A stretch of 64,000 bases of DNA from Pyropia yezoensis (Eukaryota; Rhodophyta; Bangiophyceae; Bangiales; Bangiaceae): contig CM020620.1 of assembly GCA_009829735.1 (NCBI GenBank), positions 13,575,420 to 13,639,419 of the forward strand, given 5' to 3'. The notes under the pieces were generated by a model that saw nothing but the letters and a program-made list of their open reading frames with translations, did not search any database and had not been told where the DNA came from. Made by a program: the position numbers and the translations under genes. Below are positions 42,019-52,469 of this stretch, one piece after another. Within the stretch, counting starts at the first letter, position 1, and the number at the start of each line of letters is the position of its first letter.

Positions 42019-45000
42019 CCTGTCGATGAGTGAACCTGCGAATTGTAGGCAGTAGTAAGGATAGAAATGTATTGGTCCCACGTCTTCACGTGCTCACTCA
42101 CATAGTGGCGCAGCTGCCTAACAATAGTTTTGTTGAAGCGCTCCACCTGCCCATTAGTTTGTGGGTGGTAGGGGGTGGCATAGTTTGCCTGAACCCCCAA
42201 CATATCCAGCATTGCCTGAAACAGTACGGACGCAAACTGCGGTCCATTGTCCGATAATGTACTGTCCGGGATGCCATACGCGGCAACCCAGTGATCTAGG
42301 AAGGCTGACACGACCGACATGGCCGTGATCTCTGCCAGTGGGATCGCTCGCGTAAGTTTCGTGAAGCGGTCACAGATGACCAGGAGGTACTGGTTGCCCT
42401 CCTCGGTCACTGGCAGTGGCCCAAGGATGTCCATCGCCAACGCGGCGAAGGGCTCCTTGGCCGGGAACAATAACATAGCCGTACTAGGCCGCCGTTCCAT
42501 CAGACGGTTCTGTGCACAACTTGTGCAGGCAGCCACCCAACTGTAGATGTCCACCACCATGGACGGCCAGTCGTACCTGGTCCTCAGGGTCTGGTACAGT
42601 TTACTAGACCCCAGGTTTCCACCCGTGGGAGCGTTGTGCTCCCTCTCAAGGAAACTGTCCTTGAGGGATGCGGGGACGACAAGTTGTTCGGTCCCCTGGA
42701 ATACCCCCCTCCTCATGAGGAGGCCATCGTCTCCCAGAAAGAAACGCGTCTCTACCACTGTATCCAGTATATCCCTCTGCGACTTGCAGAAGGGATCCTC
42801 GGCCTGGGCCTTCACCACCTCGTCCAGGGACAGGGGCAAGTACTTCTTGTTCCCTGGCGCCTCGGGGTTCAACGCCTGACCCGAGCGCGTGACTACCCCC
42901 ACGATGGGGATGTCCTCATCGACTGGGTTAGTGTCCAGCCGCTCGGTAGGTACCCGAGAGAGGCCGTCGGCAAGGGCATGTTGCCTGCCAGGTCGGTATT
43001 CAATGTCAAAGTTGAAGGGTGCCAGTCGCACCCTCCACCGATTGAGACGAGTGTTCGTACAGTCCGTCTTAAAGATGACCTGCAAAGCGCGGTGGTCACA
43101 GCGGATGAGGAACTTCTCACCCTCTAGGTAGTGACGAAGTGATGTCACCGCCCACACCACTGCGAGTCCTTCCAACTCGGTGACTCCGTAGTTCTTCTCG
43201 GCCGAGTTCAGCCCCTTACTAAAGTATCCCACCGGCAAGTACTCCTTGTCCGGCTGCTGCTGAAGCAACACACAACCAAGTTGGTCGTAGCTAGCGTCCA
43301 CATCCAGGATGTAGTGGCCTCCCAACCTGGGAATAGCCAAGATGGGGGGCTTCAGCAGAAGGTCCCGAAGAGTCTCAAAGGATTGCTGCTCCACCCGACT
43401 TGGGGGAGGCAGGTTCTTCGGTAGCGTTGAGCTCACTAGCTCATTCAACGGCTTCGCCACCTTGGCGAAGCCCTTGGTGAAACGTCGGTACACGTTACAC
43501 ATCCCGAGGAAGCTCCTCATCTGGGTCTGGGTCCGGGGGTACTGAGCCATACGAATGGCCCTCAAGTTCTTCTCGTTCACACTGAGACGCCCCGGATGGA
43601 CAACATGTCCCAAGTACTCCACCTCTTGAGTAAAGAGGTGGCACTTACTCGCCTTCAGTGACACACCGGCGTCAGCAAGTAGCTTGAACACCTGGCCAAG
43701 ATGGCCAATGTGTTCCTCCGGACTTCGGGAGAACACAATGATATCGTCTAGGCACACAAGACAGATCTGCCACCGTACTCCGGCCAGAATCATGTCCATA
43801 GCGCGCTGGAAAGTTGCCGGCGCGTTACACAGACCAAACGGTAGACGCTTGCACTGGTAGGTACCACAGTGACAGGTAAAGGTAGTTTTATGCCTGTCCT
43901 CCGGGGCGATGGGAATTTGCCAGTACCCCGCGTTACAGTCCAGGGTAGAGAACACGTTTGCCTCCCCCAGAGAGTCCAGACAGTCATCCATCCTAGGTAG
44001 GGGATAACTGTCCTTCACCGTGCTCATGTTGAGCTTACGGTAGTCGATACAAAACCGGGGGGTCCCATCAACTTTGGGGACGATAACCACCGGACTCGCC
44101 CACTCGGCGTTGCTGGCCTCGATCACATCGAGGGCCTCCATGCGAGCAACTTGCTCCTTAACGAGGGCCCTTGAACGAGGTCCTCCCCTATACGGTTGTT
44201 GGCGTATAGGGGGTGCACCGGGCTTCAACTCGATCCGGTGTTGGGTGGCTCTCATGAGTCCCAATTGACCATCCCACAACTTGTGATACTGGTCCAAGAG
44301 GCGTTCAACTTGAACCCTCAACCTGGGGGGGACACCCTCCATGTTCACATGGGGTCGAGGAGAGGCGGCCGACTTGGCTTGATGCTTCTCCTTTCCGGAC
44401 TTCGGGTCGCTACTTGCGCCCGCGTTGAGGGTGACCGCTACTACCAGTCCCTCGTGTTGGCCGATATAGCCGAACTTGGCTCCCGACTTGAAGTACTTGG
44501 GCGTCGGGCTCAGGTTCATCAGCTGGATCCTCCACGGGACTCCGGCTTTGGAGTCCATCGTGCCAAGGGCAACATGCACTTGGTGCTTGCAAGCAAGACG
44601 GGGGTGAGGGTGCACCAACACGTTCCCCGTAAAATCAGTTACAACATCAACGTGCGCCACCGAGTTGGGGGGCAACGTGACTTTACGGGCTAGACGCAGG
44701 GTAGCAGTAAACCCTTCCCTCACAGAGCAAACAGGCTTCGACTGTGAGACTGTCACAGGAGCCACAGACTTTCCCTTACCAAGGATGGGGATAGTCTCCC
44801 CATTCATCAACTTGACCCAATACTCAGGGCCACAAATCAAAGGCACTTGTGTAACAACATAAGAAGTACCCAGAAGCAGGGGTACCGATATATTCTCAAC
44901 TACGCCATAGGTCACGTCGACCTCATGGGTCCCCAACCTAGTTGGTAGGGTCACGGCACCAACGATGGGAAGTTCCCCACCATTGATGTCAATCATATGG

Positions 45001-45323
45001 TCAGCTTTGGACCTCCAGCGTTGGAGCTTCACCTCCTTTGGTAATAGCGACTTGCGTATCAGGGAGGCTCCTGACCCAGCATCAAGTACGATACGGGTAC
45101 AGCATGCACGGCCGGGGGCAAGTTGCACCCGTCCAGCCACCTGGAAGGTCTCACCCGTCAGCACCGCGATGACCCGACGTGGGTTTACGTTCTTGGGGAG
45201 TCCTACCCGAGGTGGGCGGACTCCCTTAGGTCGCCGCAGTATCCGGCACGGTTTGTTCGTCCTCCTGGGCCACTTGGCCGAGGCTGCCGTTGTGAGCTTC
45301 GGACGACCAGCCCCAACGGTCAT
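42014..45323 (-). pseudogene. Element B pol, 5' part: protease, RT, RNase H, integrase core
   Basis: ATG at 45323 overlaps the gag stop as ATGA. Protease reads VLDAGSGAS at 79-87, with Ala for the Thr/Ser of the catalytic D-T/S-G. RT has CIDYRKLN, the LDCNAGYWQIP segment and CLDD at 524-527, with Cys for the Tyr of Y-x-D-D. RNase H starts near 671 (YILDVDAS) and ends near HALADGLSR. Integrase zinc ligands are H896, N903 (normally His), C933 and C936; the triad D965, D1025, E1061 is intact with 35-residue spacing. The frame has no stop over 1,100 codons, yet three hallmark residues are changed. It is cut after HSSTGEV by element A. Confidence 0.9.
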
Positions 45324-47266
45324 TCTTTTCCCGCCGACTTGGCGTCCGAATCTGAGGGCGGGGAGGAAGACGACGAGTCCGAGGACGACGTGTCCGCCTC
45401 CTCCGCCGAGGGTGTGGCGACCGCAACGACCGGTCGAGACCCACCCTCGCGGCGTGAACGTACTTCGTTAGTAGCCGACTTTTTACTCGCATTCCTAACA
45501 AGTTGTTGGATGCGTTTACTCAACTTGGGGCAATCATATGCCCAGTGACCATCGGAGTTGCAGTTCCAACACCAATGGTCCGTTCCGGGAGGGGTCTTCC
45601 CAACTGGGGAAGACGAAGGGATACCCTGGGAAGTTCCCACGGCAGCTACCACCCTCTCCCTGCGGATTCGGCGTGCCTCTCTCAACTCTCTGGCCTGGCG
45701 CGCCTCCTCCCGTTCCTTGGCCAACTCGGCCTGACGCTCCTGGCGTTGTTCCTCCCGCAACTTGCGGTAGGCCTCGCCTCTGCGATAGGCGAACCTAGCC
45801 AACTCGGCCAGGGTCGCCCGGGCAGTGTTTTTCTCCCGGGTCTCCATCCGGACTGACCAATGGAGTCCCTCCACAAACCGACTCTTCACCACAGCTTGTG
45901 GATGAAGAAACCCACAAAGATTGTTGAGCTTACGGACTCGCTCCGCAAGGGACAACTCGTCCTCCGCCTCTTTCTGATGGGCGTGCGTAAACTCCTCGAC
46001 TTGAGAAGCCAGCGCCGTTTCATCAACCATGGCTCTCAACAACCAGTTGACGAGCTCCAAATAGGACGTCACCTCCCCAGCGCCTCCACTTGAGGAGCTG
46101 GGCATGACGGACATAAGTTCTGTCCGTAGGTCGCCCTTCGTAAACTCCTGTAGCATGTAAAAAGCCATGCCTTCACTTATGGCATTGTCGTCACAGGCTT
46201 TTGTGAAACGACGTAGGAACTCAAAGACACGGAGGGGGGGAGTTCCGTCCCACTCCGCTTTGTGCCCAAAAGAATGAAGTGCATTCTTCTTGGCACGGTC
46301 CATGGCTCGGGCCTGGTCAGGACCATACGCCACCGACTTGTTGTGGAGGGCGTAGGTCTCACAGTCAAAGATCCTCTGGTAGACCGGGTTGGCTACCTGG
46401 ATCTTGGGCGGCACCTCACGTTGAGGGAACAGCCGCTGTGGCACTGGGGTAAGTTCACTCTCAGTGCCTGTAGTCCGGCGCGGCGCGCTTGGTGTAGCCG
46501 CCGGCGTTTCCGGGGGGAACTCCCCCGTGAAGGGCGTACGCCCCACCGAGTATGGTGTGGCTCCCTCGTTGGGAGTCACAGGTGTCGCCCCCAGTTCGGG
46601 GCGACCAGAGATAGGCGTAAGGGGGGATTCCCCCTGCGCCTGCGGGCTCGAAAGCCCCAATCCGGTTTGGACATTAAGGCCATCTGGCAAACTCGCCACA
46701 ATCTGATTCAGAATAGTATTCGTCATCGTGACCACCAGGTCCGGCAAAGTCTGCCGCAACACATTGGTCGCCTCCCGACGGACAGTTTCCGCGAGGAGTG
46801 GATTAACGACTCCATTTGAGTCTCGGTCCGCCTCCGGGAGTCCACCTGAGGGGTAACCACGTTCCTCAGGGGTCTCAACCGGGGGCATGGGCGCGAGCCC
46901 ATCGCCGACCAACGGAGGTCCACCGTCCTCCGAAAGCCTAGTTGGCGACGACTCCAAGCCAAAGTTGGCTCCAACCCGAGTGGAACCCGCGGGGACAGTC
47001 CTCACCCCTTGGGACGTTCCCGTTGAGTATACCACACGGTGGCCAGACTTCGGCCCACCCACATCAGAAGTGTCACCCGAGTGAACTCCCGACTGAGTCA
47101 GGGTGGCCTGTTGCCCGCCCGTACTTCCAGTCCTGCTGGCTTGAGGGACCTCTAGTCCCTCTGCGACCCCAGGTAAACCCACCTGTGTCTCACCAGTATT
47201 CAAAGGCACTGAAGTCCGTGCGTCACCCGTGTACTCCCCGGACGACGGGGGGTCCGAGCTAGCCAT
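45320..47266 (-). CDS. Element B gag
   Basis: ATG at 47266, about 648 residues. The N-terminal 300 are Thr/Pro/Gly-rich. A capsid-like helical region follows (about 310-480: FEFLRRFTKACDDNAISEGM, YLELVNWLLRAMVDE, ELSLAERVRKLNNLCGFLHP). Then come a strongly charged coiled coil (about 500-560) and a CCHC knuckle CWNCNSDGHWAYDC near 590. The tail is Ser/Asp-rich. The stop TGA shares its bases with the pol start (ATGA). Confidence 0.9.
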   Translation of the reverse strand: MASSDPPSSGEYTGDARTSVPLNTGETQVGLPGVAEGLEVPQASRTGSTGGQQATLTQSGVHSGDTSDVGGPKSGHRVVYSTGTSQGVRTVPAGSTRVGANFGLESSPTRLSEDGGPPLVGDGLAPMPPVETPEERGYPSGGLPEADRDSNGVVNPLLAETVRREATNVLRQTLPDLVVTMTNTILNQIVASLPDGLNVQTGLGLSSPQAQGESPLTPISGRPELGATPVTPNEGATPYSVGRTPFTGEFPPETPAATPSAPRRTTGTESELTPVPQRLFPQREVPPKIQVANPVYQRIFDCETYALHNKSVAYGPDQARAMDRAKKNALHSFGHKAEWDGTPPLRVFEFLRRFTKACDDNAISEGMAFYMLQEFTKGDLRTELMSVMPSSSSGGAGEVTSYLELVNWLLRAMVDETALASQVEEFTHAHQKEAEDELSLAERVRKLNNLCGFLHPQAVVKSRFVEGLHWSVRMETREKNTARATLAELARFAYRRGEAYRKLREEQRQERQAELAKEREEARQARELREARRIRRERVVAAVGTSQGIPSSSPVGKTPPGTDHWCWNCNSDGHWAYDCPKLSKRIQQLVRNASKKSATNEVRSRREGGSRPVVAVATPSAEEADTSSSDSSSSSPPSDSDAKSAGKE

Positions 47267-47365
47267 GTTGGCTGACGATCCGTATGACACCGTCCAAGAC
47301 CACCGCTCCTCTGAGACAGAGGGCCCCCTACACCCGGGTGCACCCGGAGGTAAAGTGTACCTCTA

Positions 47366-47383
47366 TCCCCTGCTGCTCCACCA
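47366..47383 (-). other. Primer-binding site of element B
   Basis: TGGTGGAGCAGCAGGGGA on the minus strand, two bases inside the 5' LTR, the same 18 bases as in element A. Complementarity may extend a few bases further (TAGAG). Confidence 0.8.
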
Positions 47384-47385
47384 AA

Positions 47386-47854
47386 TGTGGCAAAAACCAC
47401 TAGCACACACGGCACCCAAGTTGGGGCGGTGTGCTAGGACTGCCTCCCATGTCGGGGGAACCGGAAGAAGTGCAAGTCGCACACACTCTGTCCCTGTTGT
47501 CGGGCAAGCCCCCCACGGACAAACAAGAGGATGGTGTGTGGTCCAACAGTTTCTTCGTCGGGACGGGGACGCAGGGCCAAGCCCCGCTGTCCCTCCCCTT
47601 ATCCCCCCAGGGTCCACTCAGAATCTCTCCACTCAGAATCTCCCACCCCAGCACCTGCCCACCGGGCCACACGAAAATTCAAGACGATAAATGCAGAAAA
47701 CCCTCAAATCCAAGTTGGATTTACTACTAAGCTAACTATCCCAAACTTACGGAATATGGACCCAAATGCAGGGGGAGGAACGGATCAGGCTAGTGGCCTG
47801 CCGCCCCTTGCATGGCACGTGTTTCCCCCCTACCTGGGGGTCAATACTGCCACA
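47386..47854 (-). repeat. Element B 5' LTR
   Basis: 469 bp, same ends as 20909-21377. Confidence 0.93.
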
Positions 47855-47859
47855 GGCGT
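47855..47859. repeat. Target-site duplication of element B, right copy (ggcgt)
   Basis: Repeats 20904-20908. Confidence 0.9.
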
Positions 47860-48925
47860 GGTACGTGGCCAAAAGCGCCACCGTGTCTGCCCGTGACCGC
47901 GGAGGCCGAGGCTGCTGTTCGGCCGACAGATCAATGCCACACACTTTTGACGGCTCGACGGTGGCGACGACCGCAGTTAACGCTGCGCCGACTGCCGTCG
48001 CCGCTGTTGTCGTTGCCACGTCAACGGTGGCCGCTTCGGCGGCGGCAGTGTCAGCTGCGGCGGTGTCTGTGGCGGCCGCGGCCGTGGCGGTGGTGGCGGC
48101 GGCGGCGGCGAGGGTGGACTGGCGGCCCGCTGCTTGCAGATTCTTCTCACCAACCGCCGGCCACGCCCGCAAAGGCCACCAGCTGGCGGCGGGCGCGTGC
48201 TCAGCGGGCGGGCCCCTGCCGGCAAGCGCCGCTGCAGCCGCGACTGCAGCGTCGGCAGGCAGCGCTAATGGTGTGTATGGTGAGCCCAAGCGCCTGGTCG
48301 TGGCGGGAGAGGGGCGGCAGAGGGCCCCTGCGCGCTCCCCCACCACCCCGCTGCCGCTCGCACCCCCCTCTTCAGCCGCCGGCGGTCTGCCGCGCGCCGT
48401 CACCCCACCGCCCGTCAACGTCCCCACCGCGTCTCCCCTTGCCGCCGCCGCCGTCCGTTGAGCCGAGGCACCAGCAGAGGCCCGATCCTTGTCCGCCAGG
48501 TCCGCGGCGGGGGCGGCGGCAACGAAGGCCGCCGTTGGCGTGGAACGGCAGGTGAGGGGGTCTTGCACCACCTCGCCCAGCGCCACCACCCCGCCGCCGC
48601 GGCAATGCCCGTAGCGCCTCTCCCCGCCGCTGCCGACGCGGCCGTCGAGGCCGGCCGTCTGCCAGCCGCCGTCACCCCGTCGGTCTCCAAGACCCGCTCG
48701 TCCCCGCCGAGCGGCGCCAATGTGGGCGCCTTGTCGTCGCCTCGGGCAACCACCGGAAGCCCGTGCTGGCCCTTGGAAGAGGCCGAAAAAAAGGGTGGAC
48801 GGGGGGGCGGGAGGGGAAGGGGGGGCCGTGCGCAGCCACGGGGAATTGCGATCCACAAGAAGATACACATCAAAGAGGCAGACGGAAGATCGCTGCGGAC
48901 CCAGCGATGCTTGGATCCCAGGCAA
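47860..48925 (-). pseudogene. Host ORF, part upstream of the element B insertion
   Basis: A long minus frame with an Ala/Thr-rich middle ends KVCGIDLSAEQ...ADTVALLATYHA at the target site and runs in phase into 20903. Much is low complexity, and a plus-strand frame is also open here. The last 40 residues before the insertion are the most protein-like. No ATG can be chosen firmly. If real, the gene is destroyed in this haplotype. Confidence 0.35.
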
Positions 48926-50342
48926 AGCAGCGATCCCCGACTACCTCCCGATATGCACTTCAAAAGGAACAGCTCCGCACCGGTGGCTGCAACGGCTAGG
49001 GGGCGGGGCACGGCGGTGGTGGTGGTCATAGCAGTGTCAATGTGGTGGCGGATCCGGGTGACAAACACCGTGGTTACCGCGACGTCGGCGTTGCCGGGCA
49101 TGATCCCCAACATGGCGACGACAGACCCGCTGGAGACGAGCGTGATGATGACGACGAGAGCGACGCAGCTGGCGCCGTCGACGTCAGGATGGGAGTGTGC
49201 CCCGGGTCGTTGTCTGTTTGTCCCAAGCATAATTCATGTGCATCCCTATTCGCGTTGAAAAGCTTGCCGCAGTGTGGGAAACCGAATCAGATTGTGTAGG
49301 GATGATCCTAATGATTCAAGAAGTGTCCTCAAAGCAAGCAAAGTCACCATTGGAGCTCCCGGTGGGCTCCGAAGCAGTCACTGCAAGTCGTAACCCGGGA
49401 TCAGTCAAGCACAATTGTCAACGTAAGTGACTCGAATGGGCGAGTGCGTGCCGTTGTGTCCAACGTCACCGGGACCAGAGAAGGCCAGATCGGGCGATGA
49501 CGTAACGTACGTATGGCACAGCTGCCCTCCCTGATCTTTATGTGTGCCACTCTGCGTGTGGGTGCACGTCGGTGCGAATTCCAGCACTGATCGTCACAAA
49601 CCTTGTCACGATGACAGTCAGCGCCACTGCACAAGAGTGCACGCCGGAGCACTTGAATTGCAATTCGCTGCACACACTTGCTAGTCGCAACGATGTGCAC
49701 GCAGGCATACTTGCGCCAACGCCAGCGTTGGCGCTCGCCGGGGGACACGACCCCCGCGGCCGCTGCGCCACCCTCCACATCACGCCCAACTGGGTTGCTT
49801 TAGCGTTCTCCGTTGCCGTTAGCTCGGACGTGCTTTGCCTGCGTCGCGTGCTGCATGGTTCTTCGGCGTACGTCATCTACTCAGGAGGCTGGCTGGCGAG
49901 GATGAGGTTCTTAAGGTGGCACGCAGGAGGTTTCGCGTTCTCGCCGCCAGGGCACAGGTACGCAGCTGCAAGGAGGGCCCGCATTGCCTGCATCCCCTTC
50001 GTCTGCAACGCACACCCGCACGCGCTTCGGCCCCCGGCTGCCCGTCCGCGTCAAGGATCGTCCTTTTCTGGCACAATGACTTTGCGTGGACGGACGTCGG
50101 ACACGTTTTCCCTGCTGTGCCGTACGGTGGCAACTGTGACTGATATTGACAGTAGCAATGGACACAACCTACCCCTGCTCGTCCTGTTCAGGATAATCCT
50201 GAGCCAGCGCAACTTAGCGTTTCCGCATACGGAGTCTGACACGAATGCGCTGGCGACCTTCATCAACACATCTTTCGGGTCGGGGAAGGTGGCGCAAGCT
50301 GCACGGCACCTGGCGGAGGCCTTCTGCGTCAATGAATAGGAC
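48926..50342 (+). other. Upstream region of the two-exon gene at 50343
   Basis: 49200-50340 has ordinary composition. An open plus frame at 49542-50339 (about 265 codons, no ATG until residue 24) ends just before the ATG at 50343. It might be an exon of an upstream gene, but I cannot support a start or a domain. Confidence 0.3.
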
Positions 50343-52469
50343 ATGGACATCGCAATGCGAGTACAGGTACGTTTATGGCGCGCGCTTACGCTTCAGTGAG
50401 TTTCCTTGTCTGTGCTTGCTCAGTAGGGTGTAGGCGGCTTGAGGTGGGAGAGAGATGACACCACTCGCGTGGTTCTCACGCGGTCCTTCTTCGCGATGTC
50501 CCGTAGGCTCGCTGCCACCTGGTTACCTGCTGGATTTTAACTCCCTGATTGTCTGCTTGCCTCGCCACAGGCAAAAAAACACATTTTGAACCAGCCAGCC
50601 AGCCTCAACGGCGAGCTGGTGAAGCAGAGCATCAACCCGACGAAGCGCCATCATACTCTGCTGGCGCGGAACGTGCAGCTGCGAGACTACTTACTAATGG
50701 GATCTCCTAGTACGGACGCGGAGTGCCCAGAGGGGCTGAGCATGCAGGATATGTCCTACATATCCCATGCGGTTAAGCCACCGGCAACGATGCCAGAGGG
50801 ATGTCGCTCAGTGAACGGCCTCATCGGTGGAGCTGAAGCCGGGCAAACGCAGGTGAACCGGCTGGAGTGGACGTGGGATGCAGTTCACCGGCCCGACGCG
50901 ACCTTCAACCTCGTGCTTCGCGTGCTAGGCCCCAAGTTTGTGGGGGGGGGGGGGGGGGAAGGCGGACCGGCCGAGGACGCCGATGGCCGCGGTCGCGTGG
51001 GAACTACCGCACGCAGGGCGCCGGCTCATGGTCGACGCCCGCCCGCAAGCCCTTCGCCTCGGGCGGCACGTGGGTCAAAGCGCGCAGCGGCGGCGGACCC
51101 TGTAGTGCCCGTGCCCGTGGGTCTGTCAGCTCGCTCAGTCCAGCACAAGAGGACGACCCGCAAGTTCGAGAAACACTTGGTGATGGCGGCCACGGCGCTG
51201 ATGGAGGGGGAGAGTCGAGCAACCGTGGTGCGACCACCGTTCCAGCTGGGACAGGTCAAGCCATACTCGGCATGGCCTTATGGGGGTGTCCTGATCTTCG
51301 CTCAGTTTCCCTTCATGCTGAGCCCCGCATGGCGAGGCGGAGGCAAGTGGCAGACTTCCTGTCGCAAGGTGTTGTCCTTTGACGTGGGCGACAGATACGA
51401 GATCATCTTCGCCTCGAAAGATTGGATAGCGGCGCGAGCAGAGGGACGCCTCGAGGAATTCGAGGAGAGGGCGTCGACGGGCGTGAACAGAGATGCACCC
51501 TTGCTGCCCGGCCCCAGTCCGGAAGCTGGATCGAATGGGACCCCCGGTGTGGCACCAGCTCCGGCGGCTGCTACTGTGGGCGACGCACCGGGAGGGGGGT
51601 CACGGGACGCGGTTCAACCTGTATCGGTTGGGGTCGCTCCACCGGTGGACGCTGCGGATGCTGCACCATCGGCGGACGGAATTGCTGCTCTACCAGCGGC
51701 GATCAACGCCGCGGCTCCTGGGGAGGCTGCTGCTGCGGTTGTCGAGCCTGGATCATTGTCACGGTACGTGGCTGGGGCGACGGACCGTGCTGCTGCACCG
51801 CCGGCCGGAGCTGCACAAGAAGCAGCTGGTCCTTCACGGCGTGTTGGGGGAGCTGTAGGTGCGGCTCGTACCGCTGATGCCGCCGGTGCCGCGAGTGCGG
51901 CGGGTCTCGTAGGTGCGGCGGTTGCCGCAGGTTCGGCTGGTACGGCAGTTGCCTCGGGTGCGGCAGGTGCCGTGAGTGCGGCAGATGCTCCAGGTGCGGC
52001 AGGTGTGGCGGGTGCGGCAGGGGCTCCAGGTGCCCGACGTGCCGCGGGTACCGCGCGAGCGGCGGGCACGGCTGTTGATGCTGATGCCGGAGGTGCAGCG
52101 GGTGCCGGAGGTGTGGCGGGTGCCGCAGGTGACTCGGATGCCTCGGCTGAACAGCGGAGCCCGGTGCTGACTCCTATCGCTCCAATGGAGTTCACCCCCG
52201 TGTCCCCTGACATGCACCACCTGTTCCAGCTGGCCCTTGACTCCGGCTATGTGCAAGGTGGGCCGGAGGACGGCGAGACAGTGGAGTGGTCGACGTTGCA
52301 GGAGTCTGCCCCCACCCGGTTCGTGATGTTATGTACGTTCACATGCAACCTGGAGCTGGAGAGCCAGTCACTCCGCCGGCCATGTGGGTCGTATCGGTCT
52401 GATAACTGGATCGTTGCTGCGTACCCGGGCAAGGGACCGACAGAGGGCGACGCAGCTGACCTGAACTGA
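50343..52469 (+). CDS. Unrecognised two-exon protein with Ala/Gly-rich repeat
   Basis: I join a short exon 50343-50366 (ATG, 8 codons) to 50571-52469 across a 204-bp intron: donor ACAG|GTACGT, acceptor cctcgccacag, phase 0. This gives about 640 residues. The large exon alone has no suitable ATG near its start. Residues 1-125 have mixed composition, with the end LEWTWDAVHRPDATFNLVLRV. Then a Gly run, a basic linker, and a second ordered stretch (about 200-305: FEKHLVMAATALMEGE, YGGVLIFAQFPFMLSP, YEIIFASKDWIA). An Ala/Gly tract (about 430-540) precedes a conserved-looking end (FTPVSPDMHHLFQLALDSGY, RFVMLCTF). No family recognised. It looks cytosolic or nuclear. Confidence 0.55.
51850..52140 (+). 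repeat. 15-bp-type coding minisatellite
   Basis: Degenerate gcggcaggtgccg words encode repeated A-A-G-A units within the preceding gene. Confidence 0.7.

Larger units (their letters stand above)
20909..47854 (-). mobile_element. Element B: chromovirus-type Ty3/gypsy retrotransposon, interrupted by element A
   Basis: Two 469-bp LTRs with TGTGGCA/TGCCACA ends and a 5-bp target duplication bound it. Read on the minus strand the order is LTR, primer site, gag, pol (protease, RT, RNase H, integrase, chromodomain), convergent antisense ORF, polypurine tract, LTR. Without element A it is about 9.4 kb. I count five differences between its LTRs (about 1 percent), more than in A, as expected for the outer, older element. 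Key residues are altered in protease, RT and integrase, so this copy is probably inactive. Confidence 0.93.

Noticed and set aside
20909..47854. Single giant LTR element with two gag-pol sets
   Set aside because: Two distinct LTR pairs, each with its own target duplication, show two nested elements.
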